A stretch of 20,432 bases of DNA, from assembly GCA_007119075.1 (NCBI GenBank), contig SKQJ01000331.1, forward strand, positions 1-20,432. Reading direction: 5' to 3'. The stretch comes from Bacteroidales bacterium. Its GTDB lineage: Bacteria > Bacteroidota > Bacteroidia > Bacteroidales > PUMT01. Shown here piece after piece: positions 1 to 8,379 of this stretch. The position numbers and the translations under genes were made by a program. Position 1 is the first letter of the stretch. Every line of letters starts with the position of its first letter. The notes beneath the pieces were generated by a model. The model made no database searches, had not been told where the DNA came from, and saw only the letters and a list, made by a program, of their open reading frames with translations.

Positions 1-1
1 A

Positions 2-1792
2 TCAGGAATCAAGCTTCAGCACAGCGAGGAAGGCCTGTTGGGGTACTTCCACGTTGCCCACCTGCCGCATCCTCTTTTTGCCCTTTTTCTGCTTTTCAAG
101 CAATTTGCGCTTACGGGTGATGTCGCCGCCATAACATTTCGCTGTGACGTCCTTGCGCAGGGCCTTGACTGTTTCACGGGCTATTATCTTGGCTCCTATA
201 GCAGCCTGTATCGCGATGTCAAATTGTTGCCTGGGTATAAGCTCCTTAAGCTTGGCACACATTTTCTTGCCGAACTCATAGGCATTGTCGCGATGAGTAA
301 GGCTGGAGAGGGCATCAACCGATTCCCCGTTAAGGAGAATATCAAGTCTTACCAGGTTTGAAGGCTGATAGCCGGACTGGTAATAATCGAATGAGGCGTA
401 GCCCTTGGAAATACTCTTGAGCTTATCGTAGAAATCGAAAACTATCTCACCCAGAGGCATTTCAAACGAGAGTTCTACCCTGTCGGCCGTCAGGTAATTC
501 TGGTTTTTCAATACCCCCCTTTTGCCGATGCAAAGGTTCATTACCGGTCCGACGAACTCCGATTTGGAAATTATCTGGGCATTTATGTAAGGCTCCTCAA
601 TATGGTCAAGCTGATTGGGCCCGGGCATGTCAAAAGGATTATGTACCTCCAGTTCTTCCCCCTTTTTGGTAAAAGCCTTGTAGGATACGTTCGGCACGGT
701 AGAAATAACACCCATATCAAATTCCCTGTCAAGCCTTTCCTGTACAATTTCAAGATGAAGCATGCCCAGGAATCCGCATCTGAATCCAAATCCGAGGGCC
801 ACCGACGATTCAGGCTCAAAGGTGAGGGAAGCATCGTTTAGCTGCAGCTTTTCTATCGATGTTCTAAGCTCTTCATATTCATCAGGGTCGATGGGATAAA
901 TTCCTGCAAATACCATGGGTTTGACATTTTCAAATCCTGCTATTGCCTCGCTGCAGGGCCTGTTCACATGGGTGATGGTATCTCCCACCCTGACTTCTTT
1001 CGATGTTTTGATGCCGGATATAATATAACCCACATCACCCGCGCTCAGTTCTTTACGAGGATGCTGGGTGAGTTTCAGCACCCCGATTTCATCGGCCTGG
1101 TATTCCTTTCCGGTTGAAACAAATTTGACCCATTCATTTGTCTTTATCGTCCCGTTCATGATCCTGAAATAGGCTATTATCCCCCGGAACGGATTGAAAA
1201 CGGAATCAAAGATCAGAGCCTGGAGAGGGGCATCGGGCTTGCCTTCGGGCGGGGGTATGCGCTCAATCAGTCTCTGCAGGATTTTCTCAATGCCCACACC
1301 GGTTTTCCCGCTTGCCTCGATAATATCATCCATATCACAACCAGTCAGATCAATTATCTGGTCCTTGACTTCATCGGGATTGGCTGCGTCGAGATCCATC
1401 TTGTTCAGGACAGGTATGATTTCAAGGTCATTTTCAATGGCCAGATACAGGTTGGAAATGGTCTGTGCCTGAATGCCCTGTGTGGCATCAATAATCAGCA
1501 GCGCCCCCTCGCACGATGCAATCGAACGGGATACTTCATATGAAAAGTCTACGTGACCGGGGGTATCGATCAGGTTCAGCTTATAGTTTACGCCATTGTA
1601 GAGGTATTCCATCTGTATGGCATGGGATTTTATCGTGATGCCCCTTTCTCTTTCAAGGTCCATGCTGTCAAGCACCTGTTCCCGGGCGTCCCTTGCCGAT
1701 ACGGTTTTGGTAAGCTCAAGCAGGCGGTCTGCCAGGGTGCTTTTCCCATGATCAATATGCGCTATTATGCAAAAATTTCTTATATGCTGCAC
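2..1792 (-). CDS. lepA: Elongation factor 4 (LepA), back-translocating ribosomal GTPase
   Basis: Complete 596-residue protein, the normal length for LepA/EF4, a translational GTPase that acts on the ribosome in the cytosol and is thought to remodel stalled or mistranslocated ribosomes. The GTPase motifs are intact: P-loop AHIDHGKST (11-19), switch I around RERGITIK (48-55), DTPGH (76-80) and NKMD (130-133). The C-terminal domain specific to LepA, rich in basic residues (KRKLLEKQKKGKKRMR), is present. The start is GTG. An in-frame TAA at 1805-1807, only 12 nt upstream, and the absence of an ATG between rule out a longer protein. No Shine-Dalgarno sequence is seen. The stop codon lies at the first bases of the window. 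The upstream neighbour on this strand is the DUF4412-like gene, about 190 nt away, and a -7-like box at 1901-1908 suggests that lepA is transcribed on its own. The identification is secure. Confidence 0.98.
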   Translation of the reverse strand: MQHIRNFCIIAHIDHGKSTLADRLLELTKTVSARDAREQVLDSMDLERERGITIKSHAIQMEYLYNGVNYKLNLIDTPGHVDFSYEVSRSIASCEGALLIIDATQGIQAQTISNLYLAIENDLEIIPVLNKMDLDAANPDEVKDQIIDLTGCDMDDIIEASGKTGVGIEKILQRLIERIPPPEGKPDAPLQALIFDSVFNPFRGIIAYFRIMNGTIKTNEWVKFVSTGKEYQADEIGVLKLTQHPRKELSAGDVGYIISGIKTSKEVRVGDTITHVNRPCSEAIAGFENVKPMVFAGIYPIDPDEYEELRTSIEKLQLNDASLTFEPESSVALGFGFRCGFLGMLHLEIVQERLDREFDMGVISTVPNVSYKAFTKKGEELEVHNPFDMPGPNQLDHIEEPYINAQIISKSEFVGPVMNLCIGKRGVLKNQNYLTADRVELSFEMPLGEIVFDFYDKLKSISKGYASFDYYQSGYQPSNLVRLDILLNGESVDALSSLTHRDNAYEFGKKMCAKLKELIPRQQFDIAIQAAIGAKIIARETVKALRKDVTAKCYGGDITRKRKLLEKQKKGKKRMRQVGNVEVPQQAFLAVLKLDS

Positions 1793-1900
1793 CGGAATAA
1801 TTATTTAATCAGTAGTGTGCCAATAATCCCGCAATCACGCTTCATACAGGCCCGTCCTCCTTTATCCGGCCCGTTTTCATAAGATTGCAGAATCGAATTA

Positions 1901-1908
1901 CAAAGATA
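1901..1908 (-). promoter_or_regulatory. Candidate lepA promoter (-7 box TATCTTTG)
   Basis: Read on the minus strand, this is a perfect match to the Bacteroidota -7 consensus TAnnTTTG, about 108 nt upstream of the lepA GTG. No clear TTTG -33 box sits 19 nt further upstream (the bases there read GTTC), so the call rests on the -7 box and its placement in the intergenic gap. Confidence 0.4.
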
Positions 1909-1983
1909 CTTTTTTACTTCGATTTCCGAACGTTGCCCCAAGAGATTAAAACAGGAGAGAAAGGTTGCTGTATTTGCCGGGAA

Positions 1984-2805
1984 TTAAAACAATTCCAGGC
2001 CTGATTCTGCAAGTTCTACAGGTTTATAGCCACCGGGCACCCCGAATGTGTTTTCAGGAATATCGGTATATTCAACGCCGGTGGCCTCGGTTATGCTTAT
2101 TATGCCTTCCGGGCCGAATTCAACGGTTTTAAGGGGAAGGCCCTGTTTCAGGAGATGGATATATTGTTGTGAAGAACGATAATCCTGGAAGATTTGACCC
2201 CAGGTCATTTCGTCGGAAAACGCCCTGAATTTCTCAAATTCATACTGGTCTCCAAGTTTGATCCCGGGGGTCAGCCACAATTCTTCCACCCGGAAGCCGT
2301 CCATATATACAATATACTGGTTTACGGGATAACCCAGTATAATGTCCCGTTCCCCGGTCATGACTATTTCCAGAGGCAGTTCACCGATAAAGGACACGCC
2401 TGCGTTGCCCCGGTTGATTTCCATCTTCAGGTCTTCATACAATGCCTCCAGGTATGCTTTATCATTTTCATCTGCAAGCAATATCTCTTCTTTAATATAT
2501 TCAATGACGATTGCCGCCGTCTGTTCCAGGAACTGTGCCGGGGTCCCTCTCCAGAAACCTTCCATGGAGGGCAGCAGCAGGGTGAGCTGCCAGCGATCGA
2601 GATCAAAAATAAATTGGTGCTCCCCTTCCACAGATTTGATCCTGTTATCTCTTATATAAAGGATGCTCTCCTGGTTGTCGCCGATCCCGGGCCCGCTGAT
2701 ACGTTCTGTAATGACCCAGCCTGGTTGCGCCAGGGCTGCGGCGCCAGAAAAGAGAAATATCAAAGCCTGTATTAATCCCACTGATTTATTTTGCATCCGC
2801 AACAT
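1984..2805 (-). CDS. Exported DUF4412-like protein of unknown function
   Basis: 273 residues with a clear Sec signal peptide ending in ALA-QP near residue 27, so the mature protein is probably periplasmic or outer-membrane associated. The layout resembles the DUF4412/GLPGLI-type exported proteins of Bacteroidota: a strand reading SILYIRDNRIKS near the mature N-terminus, a central helix rich in acidic and lysine residues, and a closing motif FGVPGGYKPVEL close to the C-terminus. No catalytic motif is visible, so I assign no activity. A second in-frame ATG at 2794-2796 (MQNKS) is an equally good start and would still leave the signal peptide intact. The gene begins 9 nt after the DUF4837 gene stops, so the two are almost certainly cotranscribed. 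The family assignment is by remembered pattern and is moderate. Confidence 0.6.
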   Translation of the reverse strand: MLRMQNKSVGLIQALIFLFSGAAALAQPGWVITERISGPGIGDNQESILYIRDNRIKSVEGEHQFIFDLDRWQLTLLLPSMEGFWRGTPAQFLEQTAAIVIEYIKEEILLADENDKAYLEALYEDLKMEINRGNAGVSFIGELPLEIVMTGERDIILGYPVNQYIVYMDGFRVEELWLTPGIKLGDQYEFEKFRAFSDEMTWGQIFQDYRSSQQYIHLLKQGLPLKTVEFGPEGIISITEATGVEYTDIPENTFGVPGGYKPVELAESGLELF

Positions 2806-2814
2806 GTCTTTGAC

Positions 2815-3843
2815 TTATTGCTGAATTTCCAGGGTGTTGATTATGCCTTCAACCTGTCTGAGGAGATTGCGTTTTCTTTCGCCTGGAGCAAAAACAAAGC
2901 CTTCCACGGTGATTACCCTGTTTCTTTCCTCGTCAAGAGTTGTGAGACTGATAAATGGCCCCCCCATGAAATCATTCTGGAGCTTCCATAATCCCCTGAG
3001 TTCAGCGAAATAGCGGCCATTCTCCATGTATTCATGAAAGGATGGGAATGCTTCCATTTCTGTAGTCATATACGACCCGATCGAAGGTCCGGGGACATAC
3101 CGCCTGAGAAATTCGTTCCTTTTATTGACTATAAATTCCGGGCTAAAAGTATTGGGATCCCGGTAGTCATACTGGTAAACAAAAACGCCCTGTATTCTTT
3201 CCTGTGCCACGGGACTGAAGCCTACCCAGGCAAAATCAGTGGTGTCCAGAAATATGTCATATCCGGGGGGAAAGACGAGCGATATATCAAAACTTTCATT
3301 AAGCTGTTCCCTGATGGACCGCTTTTCGTATTGCCGGTTATATTCACTGATCCTTGCAAGCTCTGCCTTATAAAGTTCTTCTGTGATCCTTTGCTCCTGG
3401 TTTACCAGGAAGGAATGAAGCCTTTCGGTATCGGGAGAGTTGATCTCCAGGAATATCTGGGGCCTGGCAAAAACATTTCTCCTGATACTCATGCTTGCTT
3501 CATTGTATTGACTTGAAATATTGACCCTTACAATATTGCGGTGAGTCTTGAAAATGTTTGAAAATGATGCATGGCCTATCTGCACAATGTCGAACATGGG
3601 TTCACGCTGGGGCAAAGCAGGATGATCGGAACTTAGGATTCTTCCCAGTTGCCTCCCTGCATCTCCCTCCCACACGGGCGCATTTATTACCACGACAACC
3701 TGGCCGGCAGTGCCGGTAACATTAGGCAACATTGGGGTTCTTTCCCCGAATGAAGCAAAAAGGGCCGTCAATGCGATAATAAGGATTGTTAAAAATTTAC
3801 CGGGCATTATAATAGCTGTCATCTGTATATATTTAAGTTTCAT
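2815..3843 (-). CDS. DUF4837 family exported protein
   Basis: 342 residues. The region LPNVTGTAGQVVVVIN, followed by W-E-G-D, LPQREPMFDIVQIGHASFSNIF and KTHRNIVRVNI, is the recognisable core of DUF4837, a Bacteroidota family usually annotated as lipoproteins of unknown function. The N-terminus has a hydrophobic signal segment (roughly residues 15-31), but the position where family members carry the lipobox cysteine reads FASFGE, with Phe (codon TTC) instead of Cys. It may therefore be a soluble or membrane-anchored form. In-frame ATGs at residues 1, 8 and 13 are all possible starts; the third (MPGKF) gives the most typical signal peptide. It is the first gene of a two-gene unit with the DUF4412-like gene downstream. 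The molecular role is unknown. Confidence 0.8.
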   Translation of the reverse strand: MKLKYIQMTAIIMPGKFLTILIIALTALFASFGERTPMLPNVTGTAGQVVVVINAPVWEGDAGRQLGRILSSDHPALPQREPMFDIVQIGHASFSNIFKTHRNIVRVNISSQYNEASMSIRRNVFARPQIFLEINSPDTERLHSFLVNQEQRITEELYKAELARISEYNRQYEKRSIREQLNESFDISLVFPPGYDIFLDTTDFAWVGFSPVAQERIQGVFVYQYDYRDPNTFSPEFIVNKRNEFLRRYVPGPSIGSYMTTEMEAFPSFHEYMENGRYFAELRGLWKLQNDFMGGPFISLTTLDEERNRVITVEGFVFAPGERKRNLLRQVEGIINTLEIQQ

Positions 3844-3936
3844 TCAGGTTAATAACGGTCTGAAGGAAATACTGGTATAACCGGGTATATTATAAAATAT
3901 TAAAAAATCATATCTAGCCTTCGAAAAAACAATTAT

Positions 3937-3944
3937 CAAAGATA
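3937..3944 (-). promoter_or_regulatory. Candidate promoter of the DUF4837-DUF4412 unit (-7 box TATCTTTG)
   Basis: On the minus strand this is a perfect TAnnTTTG, identical to the box ahead of lepA. It lies about 93 nt upstream of the annotated DUF4837 start in an AT-rich stretch. No good -33 TTTG is present at the expected distance. Confidence 0.4.
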
Positions 3945-4094
3945 CATGAAAAAAATTTCAACCAGTTTACTGACAGGAGGATGAAACCCTTTTTTTTGTT
4001 AAAGCGAAGTGGTTGCTGCTGATCTGAAAAAAACGGGCAACGGGATTTTACGGGTCAATGACACTGCTGAAGAATAATTGACCACACAAGAAAA

Positions 4095-4118
4095 AGGGGA
4101 TATTTAGCAATATCCCCT
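4095..4118 (-). terminator. Intrinsic terminator of the tatA operon
   Basis: A perfect 10-bp inverted repeat (AGGGGATATT, complementary arm AATATCCCCT) with a 4-nt loop. On the minus strand it is followed at once by TTTT then C. It lies about 130 nt past the tatA stop. The plus-strand side has no T-run, so it acts only on the minus strand. Confidence 0.8.
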
Positions 4119-4248
4119 AAGTAAATAATTCATTATGTGCAACTTAATAAGCAAGAAGCATTGGATTCAGGCAAAATGCAGACAGCCCCGGGTATCCCCG
4201 TGATATTGTTTCAAGAAATTAACATGCTGCTGACATAGCCCCTGTGGA

Positions 4249-4455
4249 TCATTTTTTCGGTTCTTCAATGGGTTTCTCATCCTCATTAACCTCATCCTTC
4301 TCATTGGTGGCCTTCTTGAACTCCTTGATGCCCTCTCCCAGCCCACGCATCAGATCGGGAATTTTCTTGCCTCCGAAAAGCAGAAGGATAATTACAACTA
4401 TGAGAACGATCTGCCACGGACCTACCATTGCTCCCAAAACAAATATATCTGTCAT
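4249..4455 (-). CDS. tatA: Twin-arginine translocase subunit TatA/TatE
   Basis: 68-residue single-span protein with the whole TatA signature. A short N-terminal segment leads to W14-Q15 at the start of the membrane helix (14-27), followed by the F27-G28 hinge, then the amphipathic helix KKIPDLMRGLGEGIKEFKKA (30-49) and a highly charged Lys/Glu tail. TatA forms the protein-conducting element of the Tat pathway, which exports folded and often cofactor-bearing proteins across the inner membrane; it needs TatC, which is not in this window. It follows rseP by 71 nt, with a candidate promoter in the gap, so it may be expressed both from the upstream operon and alone. The strong terminator downstream marks the end of the unit. 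TatA rather than TatB is favoured by the Gln at position 15 and the short tail. Confidence 0.93.
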   Translation of the reverse strand: MTDIFVLGAMVGPWQIVLIVVIILLLFGGKKIPDLMRGLGEGIKEFKKATNEKDEVNEDEKPIEEPKK

Positions 4456-4477
4456 ATCTTTTTATTTAATGTGTTGG

Positions 4478-4508
4478 CAAATGTAACAATAATATAAACG
4501 AAATAAAA
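4478..4508 (-). promoter_or_regulatory. Candidate tatA promoter (TTTT-N19-TACATTTG)
   Basis: On the minus strand TACATTTG (4478-4485) matches TAnnTTTG exactly. The tetranucleotide 19 nt upstream (4505-4508) is TTTT, one base from the TTTG -33 consensus. The leader to the tatA ATG would be about 15 nt. Confidence 0.45.
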
Positions 4509-4526
4509 TGGTTTTGATTATAAAGA

Positions 4527-5846
4527 TCATCTGAACAATCTGACAATGTCGTTGGCATTGGCATAAAAAATAAGTGCCAGGAGAAAAAGCATCCCTGCAA
4601 TCTGAGCATACTCCATGAATTTTTCGCTGGGTTTTCTGCCGGAAATGATCTCATAAAGCAAAAACATGACATGCCCTCCGTCAAGTGCAGGAATAGGCAG
4701 AATATTCATGATAGCAAGAACAATGGACAAGAATGCCGTCATGCTCCAGAATGCCTGCCAGTCCCATACTCCCGGGAAAATACTCCCAATGGTTATGAAT
4801 CCTCCGAGCGACCTGTACGCGCCGGTCTGCGGCGAGAAAATCAGTCTGAGCTGCTGCAGATAGCTGCTGAAAGTTTCCATGCCTCTTGTAATGCCGGCCG
4901 GTATTGCTTCAAAGAATGAATAGCTGACAGTCCGAAGTTCGAAAAATTCATTTATCTGGCCAACGGGCCGGACTCCCAGAAGCCCGTCTTCGGGAACTTC
5001 AACTATTATGTCCATGATTTCCCCGTCCCTTTCAATTGTCACCGGGATTTCCTGGTTCCGGTACTGACCAAGCTGCTCACGGAACTCAAGAAAAAAGGGA
5101 ACTTCCTTGCCATCCAGCCCCAATATCCTGTCGCCTTTCTCCATCCCTGCTTCCCGGGCAGCCGAGCCGGCTACGAATCCCTCGATTATAAAGGGGAACC
5201 TTATATCCATAAAAGGTTTCCCGGCCAGTATCTCGGGGACTATCTCCCTGGGAATATTTATGTCTACCAGTTCTCCGTTCCTCCTTACCCGGACAGTCTG
5301 AATATTTTCAAGAACTATTTTGGGAGTGATCTGGTAGAACTGATCCACACTCTGGTTATCAAGGGAAACTATATGGTCGCCATGCCGGAATCCAACTTCT
5401 CTGGCAAGGGAATCGGCATGAATTCCGTATGTAAGGTTCTCGGGTGGCAAATACCTCTCGCCCCAGGCGTAAAGCATTGATGCATAAATAACAAGGGCAA
5501 GAACGAAGTTAACCATGACGCCGCCAAGCATAATCAGCAACCGCTGCCATGCAGGCTTTGAACGAAATTCCCATGGCTGGGGCTCACGGCCCATCTGTTC
5601 CTTATCCATAGATTCATCAATCATTCCGGATATTTTGACATACCCCCCCAGGGGGAGCCATCCCATACCAAATTCGGTATCTCCCTTTTTGACCTTGAAC
5701 AATGTAAACCATGGATTGAAAAAAAGATAGAATTTCTCCACCCTGGTATTAAAAAGCCGGGCAAAAAGAAAATGGCCTAGCTCATGAAGGATTATCAGTA
5801 TCGAAAGGCTCAGAAAAAATTGCGCCGCTTTAACAAGTATTTCCAT
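4527..5846 (-). CDS. rseP: RseP-type site-2 intramembrane metalloprotease (M50)
   Basis: 439 residues. The zinc motif HELGH (21-25) lies in the first membrane helix, and the second metal-binding motif, NILPIPALDGGH with D389, lies in a C-terminal helix, as in the S2P/M50 family. A membrane-associated loop, GMGWLPLGGYVKISG (60-74), follows the first helix. Two PDZ-like regions sit in the periplasmic part, about 137-200 and 215-285 (the latter with GSAAREAGMEKGDRILGLDG). Family members cleave anti-sigma factors within the membrane after a first cut by a periplasmic protease, and also clear signal peptides. No sigma/anti-sigma pair lies nearby, so the substrate here is unknown. The gene starts 43 nt after dxr stops, a pairing common in bacteria, and is followed by tatA. 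Confidence 0.96.
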   Translation of the reverse strand: MEILVKAAQFFLSLSILIILHELGHFLFARLFNTRVEKFYLFFNPWFTLFKVKKGDTEFGMGWLPLGGYVKISGMIDESMDKEQMGREPQPWEFRSKPAWQRLLIMLGGVMVNFVLALVIYASMLYAWGERYLPPENLTYGIHADSLAREVGFRHGDHIVSLDNQSVDQFYQITPKIVLENIQTVRVRRNGELVDINIPREIVPEILAGKPFMDIRFPFIIEGFVAGSAAREAGMEKGDRILGLDGKEVPFFLEFREQLGQYRNQEIPVTIERDGEIMDIIVEVPEDGLLGVRPVGQINEFFELRTVSYSFFEAIPAGITRGMETFSSYLQQLRLIFSPQTGAYRSLGGFITIGSIFPGVWDWQAFWSMTAFLSIVLAIMNILPIPALDGGHVMFLLYEIISGRKPSEKFMEYAQIAGMLFLLALIFYANANDIVRLFR

Positions 5847-5889
5847 TTATTATTTATTTCAAATTCAAACAAATATCACCCTTAAATGT

Positions 5890-7041
5890 TCAGGAAGGCA
5901 ACAGGCTGCAGGCATATGACCGGGCCTCCCTGTCGGCCTCCCGGTAGTCATCCAGGCCGGGATTTCTGACCACCGCGATCTTTTCCATTGTTCTTTCGAT
6001 CACTGATGAAATGCCATAAAATCCAATCCGGTCATTCAAAAACGCATCGACGGCAATTTCATTTGAGGCATTCATTATGCATGGCATCGTGCCTCCTGTT
6101 CTCATTGCGTGGTAGGCCAGGAAGAGATTGGGAAAACATTCCGGATCCGGTGATTCGAAACTCAATTTCGGGTAATCAATAAAACTGAAACGAGGGAAAT
6201 CGGATTTTATTCTTTCCGGATATGTAAAAGCATACAATATAGGAAGTTTCATGTCGGGAAGCCCCATCTGGGCTTTCATGGATCCATCGGTGAACTGCAC
6301 TATTGAGTGCAGGACGGACTGGGGATGGATCACAACGTCGATCTGCCCGGGATCAAGGCTGAACAGCCACCTTGCTTCAATCACTTCAAGACCTTTGTTC
6401 ATAAGAGTAGCAGAGTCGATAGTTATTTTTGCCCCCATCACCCAGTTGGGATGCTTCAGGGCTTCTTTTTTTGTAACGGTTTCCAGGTATTCCCGGCTCT
6501 TCCCCCGGAAGGGTCCGCCCGATGCGGTAAGATAAATTTTTTCAATTGCATCCGGTTCCCCGACCAGGCACTGGAAGATAGCAGAATGTTCCGAATCGAC
6601 CGGAATAATTGTCACATTTTTTTCCCTGGCGAGCCGTGTGATCAAATCACCGGCAACTACAAGGGTTTCCTTGTTTGCCAGTGCAATTGTCTTTCCTGCC
6701 CTGATCGCTTCCAGGGTTGGCATTAATCCGGAATACCCAACAAGTGCTGCCAGTACAATGTCAATAGTTTCCATCCTGACTACCTGCTCCATTGCAGCAG
6801 CTCCGCAATATACTTTTACAGGGTAATTTTTTAGCGCCTCCGCAAGCTCCCGGTATCTTTCTTCATTTGCAATTACTACCGCATTCGGCTTAAAAAGAAT
6901 TGCCTGCTCAATCAGCAGCTGAACATTATTGCAGGCTGTAAGCACTTCGACTTCAAACAGGTCATTGTACCTGCCAATTACCTCAAGCGATTGAGTACCG
7001 ATTGACCCTGTTGACCCCAGTATGGCTATTCGTTTCTTCAT
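5890..7041 (-). CDS. dxr: 1-deoxy-D-xylulose 5-phosphate reductoisomerase
   Basis: Cytosolic enzyme of the MEP isoprenoid pathway that converts DXP to 2-C-methyl-D-erythritol 4-phosphate using NADPH and a divalent metal. With the start at MKKRIAILG the protein is 383 residues, close to the usual 390-400. The frame stays open upstream to 7212, but that extension has no similarity to the family and overlaps the M23 gene, so I reject it. Visible motifs are the NADPH loop GSTGSIGTQ (9-17), LANKETLVVAG (121-131), the metal ligands D149 and E151 in VDSEH with E219 in MNKGLEVIEA, the substrate loop TASGGPF (172-178), and HPQSVLHSIVQF (239-250). It sits between the M23 peptidase gene (70 nt upstream) and rseP (43 nt downstream) on one strand, most likely a single operon. 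Confidence 0.97.
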   Translation of the reverse strand: MKKRIAILGSTGSIGTQSLEVIGRYNDLFEVEVLTACNNVQLLIEQAILFKPNAVVIANEERYRELAEALKNYPVKVYCGAAAMEQVVRMETIDIVLAALVGYSGLMPTLEAIRAGKTIALANKETLVVAGDLITRLAREKNVTIIPVDSEHSAIFQCLVGEPDAIEKIYLTASGGPFRGKSREYLETVTKKEALKHPNWVMGAKITIDSATLMNKGLEVIEARWLFSLDPGQIDVVIHPQSVLHSIVQFTDGSMKAQMGLPDMKLPILYAFTYPERIKSDFPRFSFIDYPKLSFESPDPECFPNLFLAYHAMRTGGTMPCIMNASNEIAVDAFLNDRIGFYGISSVIERTMEKIAVVRNPGLDDYREADREARSYACSLLPS

Positions 7042-7111
7042 TTGATTAACATCAGATAATTCTCTCCCGGCACAAAAAAACTGGGGTAAATGGATTTTCC
7101 AAGCTTCATTT

Positions 7112-7978
7112 TCAGAAAACGATATAGTTCTCGGGATTGAGAGGAGCGCCATTGTGCCATAATTCAAAATGCAGGTGGGGCCCGGTGGTGAGCGCACCGG
7201 AGTTGCCGACAATGGCGATCGCTTCGCCGGTATTGACCAGGTCGCCTGCGCGCTTCAGGAGTTCAGCATTATGTTTGTACAAAGACAAATAATTGTTATC
7301 ATGCTGTACCTGAATGACATATCCGGTATCGGATGTCCAGTTGGCAAAGGTGACGGTGCCGCTCATAACAGCCACGACAGGCTGGCCCACTTCGGTTACC
7401 ATATCAACGCCGAAATGATTCTGGCCCGGGTTAAACCGGTTAATGATCAAACCCTGGGTCGGCGGGATGAAGTGTGCAGGCGGCGGACTGGCTGTCAAAA
7501 TCATATTCTGGGAAGTACTCAGATTAAATTGTTCCTCGCCCATGATCTGGGCTCTCAAAAGAGAATCATATCTTGTCCGGGAGAAATCGATTTCATCGAT
7601 ATTCATGGTAAGGTCGGAATCATAATCAAAGGTTCTGGGTTCCCGGCCTGCAACCACATCCCTGATGTTTTCCACGAATTGCTCCCTTATCCTTATCTCA
7701 TTCTCGAGTGAATCCAGCAGTATGAGATTCATTATCAGTTCACGGCGCAAACTTCCGTCAGGATAGCCGGGAATCAGCTCACGAACGGGCGTAAAAGCAA
7801 TAAGGATCGTAACAAGGACTATCAGGATAACGACCGAAGATGCAATAACCGAAAAAAAACTGAACGGCGTAATACGCACTGACAAAACTTCTTCATATGT
7901 GTTATCCTTTAATATACTGAACCTGTATTTATATTTCAGCCGCTTGAGAAAGTTAACCGGAATTTTTTCATTTGCCAT
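7112..7978 (-). CDS. M23 (LytM-type) peptidoglycan metallopeptidase, membrane-anchored
   Basis: 288 residues. A short cytoplasmic N-terminus leads into one membrane helix (about 41-62), a helical linker (75-165) and a C-terminal peptidase domain (about 180-288). The zinc-binding set is complete: H188 and D192 in HFGVD, H268 and H270 in HLHFE, plus the catalytic H236 in YKHN. This pattern is expected of an active endopeptidase cutting peptide cross-links in the periplasm rather than a degenerate LytM activator. Similar single-span M23 proteins are common in Bacteroidota. It heads the dxr-rseP-tatA block, and a good promoter lies just upstream. The divergent initiator tRNA unit is on the other side of that promoter. 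Substrate specificity cannot be read from the sequence. Confidence 0.93.
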   Translation of the reverse strand: MANEKIPVNFLKRLKYKYRFSILKDNTYEEVLSVRITPFSFFSVIASSVVILIVLVTILIAFTPVRELIPGYPDGSLRRELIMNLILLDSLENEIRIREQFVENIRDVVAGREPRTFDYDSDLTMNIDEIDFSRTRYDSLLRAQIMGEEQFNLSTSQNMILTASPPPAHFIPPTQGLIINRFNPGQNHFGVDMVTEVGQPVVAVMSGTVTFANWTSDTGYVIQVQHDNNYLSLYKHNAELLKRAGDLVNTGEAIAIVGNSGALTTGPHLHFELWHNGAPLNPENYIVF

Positions 7979-7998
7979 AGCAGGGCAGGATTGGATTG

Positions 7999-8031
7999 CA
8001 AATATAATAAATTAGCTTACATACGAACAAA
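7999..8031 (-). promoter_or_regulatory. Promoter of the M23-dxr-rseP(-tatA) operon
   Basis: On the minus strand a perfect -7 box TATATTTG (7999-8006) is preceded by TTTG (8028-8031) with a 21-nt spacer, close to the usual 19-20 for Bacteroidota housekeeping promoters. The leader to the M23 start would be about 15 nt. Confidence 0.6.
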
Positions 8032-8126
8032 CTATTATTGCCAAATCAATCCCTGGATCCCCCATGCTTTATATATGCGAAAACCCGACTGTTCCGTTTC
8101 GAAATCTTAAATATCAGAAAAAAAAA

Positions 8127-8157
8127 TTTGGAGTTACCCAAACTTACATTACTTTTG
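8127..8157 (+). promoter_or_regulatory. Promoter of the initiator tRNA gene (TTTG-N19-TACTTTTG)
   Basis: The -33 TTTG (8127-8130) and -7 TACTTTTG (8150-8157) match both halves of the Bacteroidota sigma-70 consensus with exactly 19 nt between them. Transcription would start a few bases before the mature tRNA 5' end. It is the best promoter in the window. Confidence 0.75.
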
Positions 8158-8167
8158 CAATTAATAA

Positions 8168-8242
<75 letters not shown>

Positions 8243-8254
8243 GACAGATATAAG

Positions 8255-8285
8255 AATCCCTGTAATCTTAATGACTACAGGGATT
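8255..8285 (+). terminator. Terminator of the initiator tRNA unit
   Basis: Perfect 10-bp inverted repeat (AATCCCTGTA with TACAGGGATT) with an 11-nt loop, beginning 12 nt after the tRNA CCA and followed by TTTGTCATTTTG. The T-run is interrupted, but the position fits termination of the tRNA transcript. Confidence 0.75.
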
Positions 8286-8379
8286 TTGTCATTTTGAATG
8301 TCCTACCAGAGTGGCCCGGATTAAATGTGCGGGAAATATGCCCGTGTCCGAATTTCCTTAGCGACGAACGGCAAAGGAG

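Larger units (their letters stand above)
3844..4248. other. Intergenic region between DUF4837 gene and tatA
   Basis: 405 bp without a convincing gene. It contains a -7-like box (3937-3944, minus) for the DUF4837 unit and the intrinsic terminator of the tatA block (4095-4118, minus). An AGGAGG followed immediately by ATG at 3971 on the plus strand opens only a 13-codon frame and is spaced too tightly to be a normal ribosome-binding site. I see nothing else. Confidence 0.7.

Noticed and set aside
2194..2775. 193-codon open frame on the plus strand
   Set aside because: It lies opposite the DUF4412-like gene, which has a signal peptide and family pattern; the plus-strand product shows no recognisable domain.
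3971..4012. AGGAGG followed by an ATG opening a 13-codon frame on the plus strand
   Set aside because: The spacing between the purine run and ATG is zero, the frame is very short, and this organism otherwise does not use Shine-Dalgarno sequences.
6307..6726. 139-codon open frame on the plus strand inside dxr
   Set aside because: It is a shadow of the conserved dxr reading frame with no recognisable domain of its own.
7042..7212. Longer dxr start giving 57 extra N-terminal residues
   Set aside because: The extension overlaps the M23 gene, has no family similarity, and the NADPH-binding GSTGSIG motif lies at the usual distance from the Met at 7041.
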